Assembly: GCA_943908385.1 (NCBI GenBank)
Contig: CALTTF010000018.1
Coordinates: forward strand, 1-30,781
DNA: 30,781 nucleotides
Direction: 5' to 3'
From: an uncultured Corynebacterium sp.
GTDB lineage: Bacteria > Actinomycetota > Actinomycetes > Mycobacteriales > Mycobacteriaceae
Positions 30,765 to 30,781 of this stretch are shown piece by piece (the first letter of the stretch is position 1; each line of letters begins with the position of its first letter). The notes beneath the pieces were generated by a model that saw nothing but the letters and a program-made list of their open reading frames with translations, made no database searches and was not told where the DNA came from. A program made the translations under genes and the position numbers.

Positions 30765-30781
30765 GCCCCCTTAGCTCAGTC
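30765..30781 (+). tRNA. 5' end of a tRNA gene, cut by the window edge (probably tRNA-Thr)
   Basis: GCCCCCTTAGCTCAGTC fits the first 17 nt of a tRNA: a 7-nt acceptor strand, T8, the D-stem GCTC at 10-13, and A14. The anticodon is outside the window. The sequence equals what I recall for actinobacterial tRNA-Thr, and the secE-nusG region with neighbouring tRNAs is expected next. Amino-acid identity is inference. Confidence 0.7.

Overview
The window is high-GC chromosomal DNA from an actinobacterium, most likely a Corynebacterium. The main reason is the menaquinone gene neighbourhood: menA, a glycosyltransferase, menE, menB, menC, menD, a DUF3592-like gene, an MgtA-type mannosyltransferase, menG, a MenJ-type reductase and a long-chain polyprenyl diphosphate synthase, followed by tRNA-Tyr. 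This is the order I recall from corynebacteria and, in part, mycobacteria. Many starts lack a Shine-Dalgarno sequence and lie 6-8 bp behind a -10-like hexamer (leaderless mRNAs), which also fits this group.

Layout. Positions 2-622 (-) hold an AEC transporter whose sequence diverges from the family near the window edge. Positions 665-3940 hold menA (-), a glycosyltransferase (+) and menE (-). Positions 3986-4254 hold two 33-bp repeat modules and a broken mini-gene. Positions 4324-8532 (+) hold a sensor kinase/response regulator pair, an ABC ATPase, a fused permease and a small membrane protein. Positions 8801-15495 are a catabolic island: a LacI-type regulator (+) convergent with a six-gene operon (-) encoding a HAD phosphatase, a UgpC/A/E/B-like ABC importer and a 2H phosphoesterase, with a perfect LacI-type palindrome before its first gene. 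Positions 15761-16693 (+) hold a DMT/DUF606 exporter. Positions 16731-19393 hold menB (-), a VapBC-like toxin-antitoxin pair (+) and menC (+), with menC overlapping the toxin stop codon. Positions 19514-21109 (+) hold a DASS dicarboxylate/Na+ symporter. Positions 21146-26123 (+) hold a one-TM protein, menD, a DUF3592-like protein, mgtA and menG. Positions 26154-28492 hold menJ (-) and the polyprenyl diphosphate synthase (+). Then come tRNA-Tyr with a strong terminator, a secreted protein with lamin-tail, beta-propeller and collagen-like regions, and the first 17 nt of another tRNA at the right edge.

How the genes work together. MenD, MenC, MenE and MenB build dihydroxynaphthoate. The polyprenyl synthase makes the side chain, MenA joins the two, MenG methylates the ring and MenJ probably saturates one isoprene unit. 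menF and menH are not in the window. Accessory modules separate the men genes: the two-component/ABC module, the Ugp-like island, the DMT gene and VapBC.

Most promising for new biology: (1) the LacI-controlled Ugp-like importer with a 2H phosphoesterase and a HAD phosphatase, possibly a pathway for taking up and opening (cyclic) phosphodiesters; (2) a 16-bp palindrome at the same ~44 bp distance before both the kinase gene and the ABC gene, a probable response-regulator operator; (3) the lamin-tail/propeller/collagen surface protein; (4) the toxin-antitoxin module coupled to menC.
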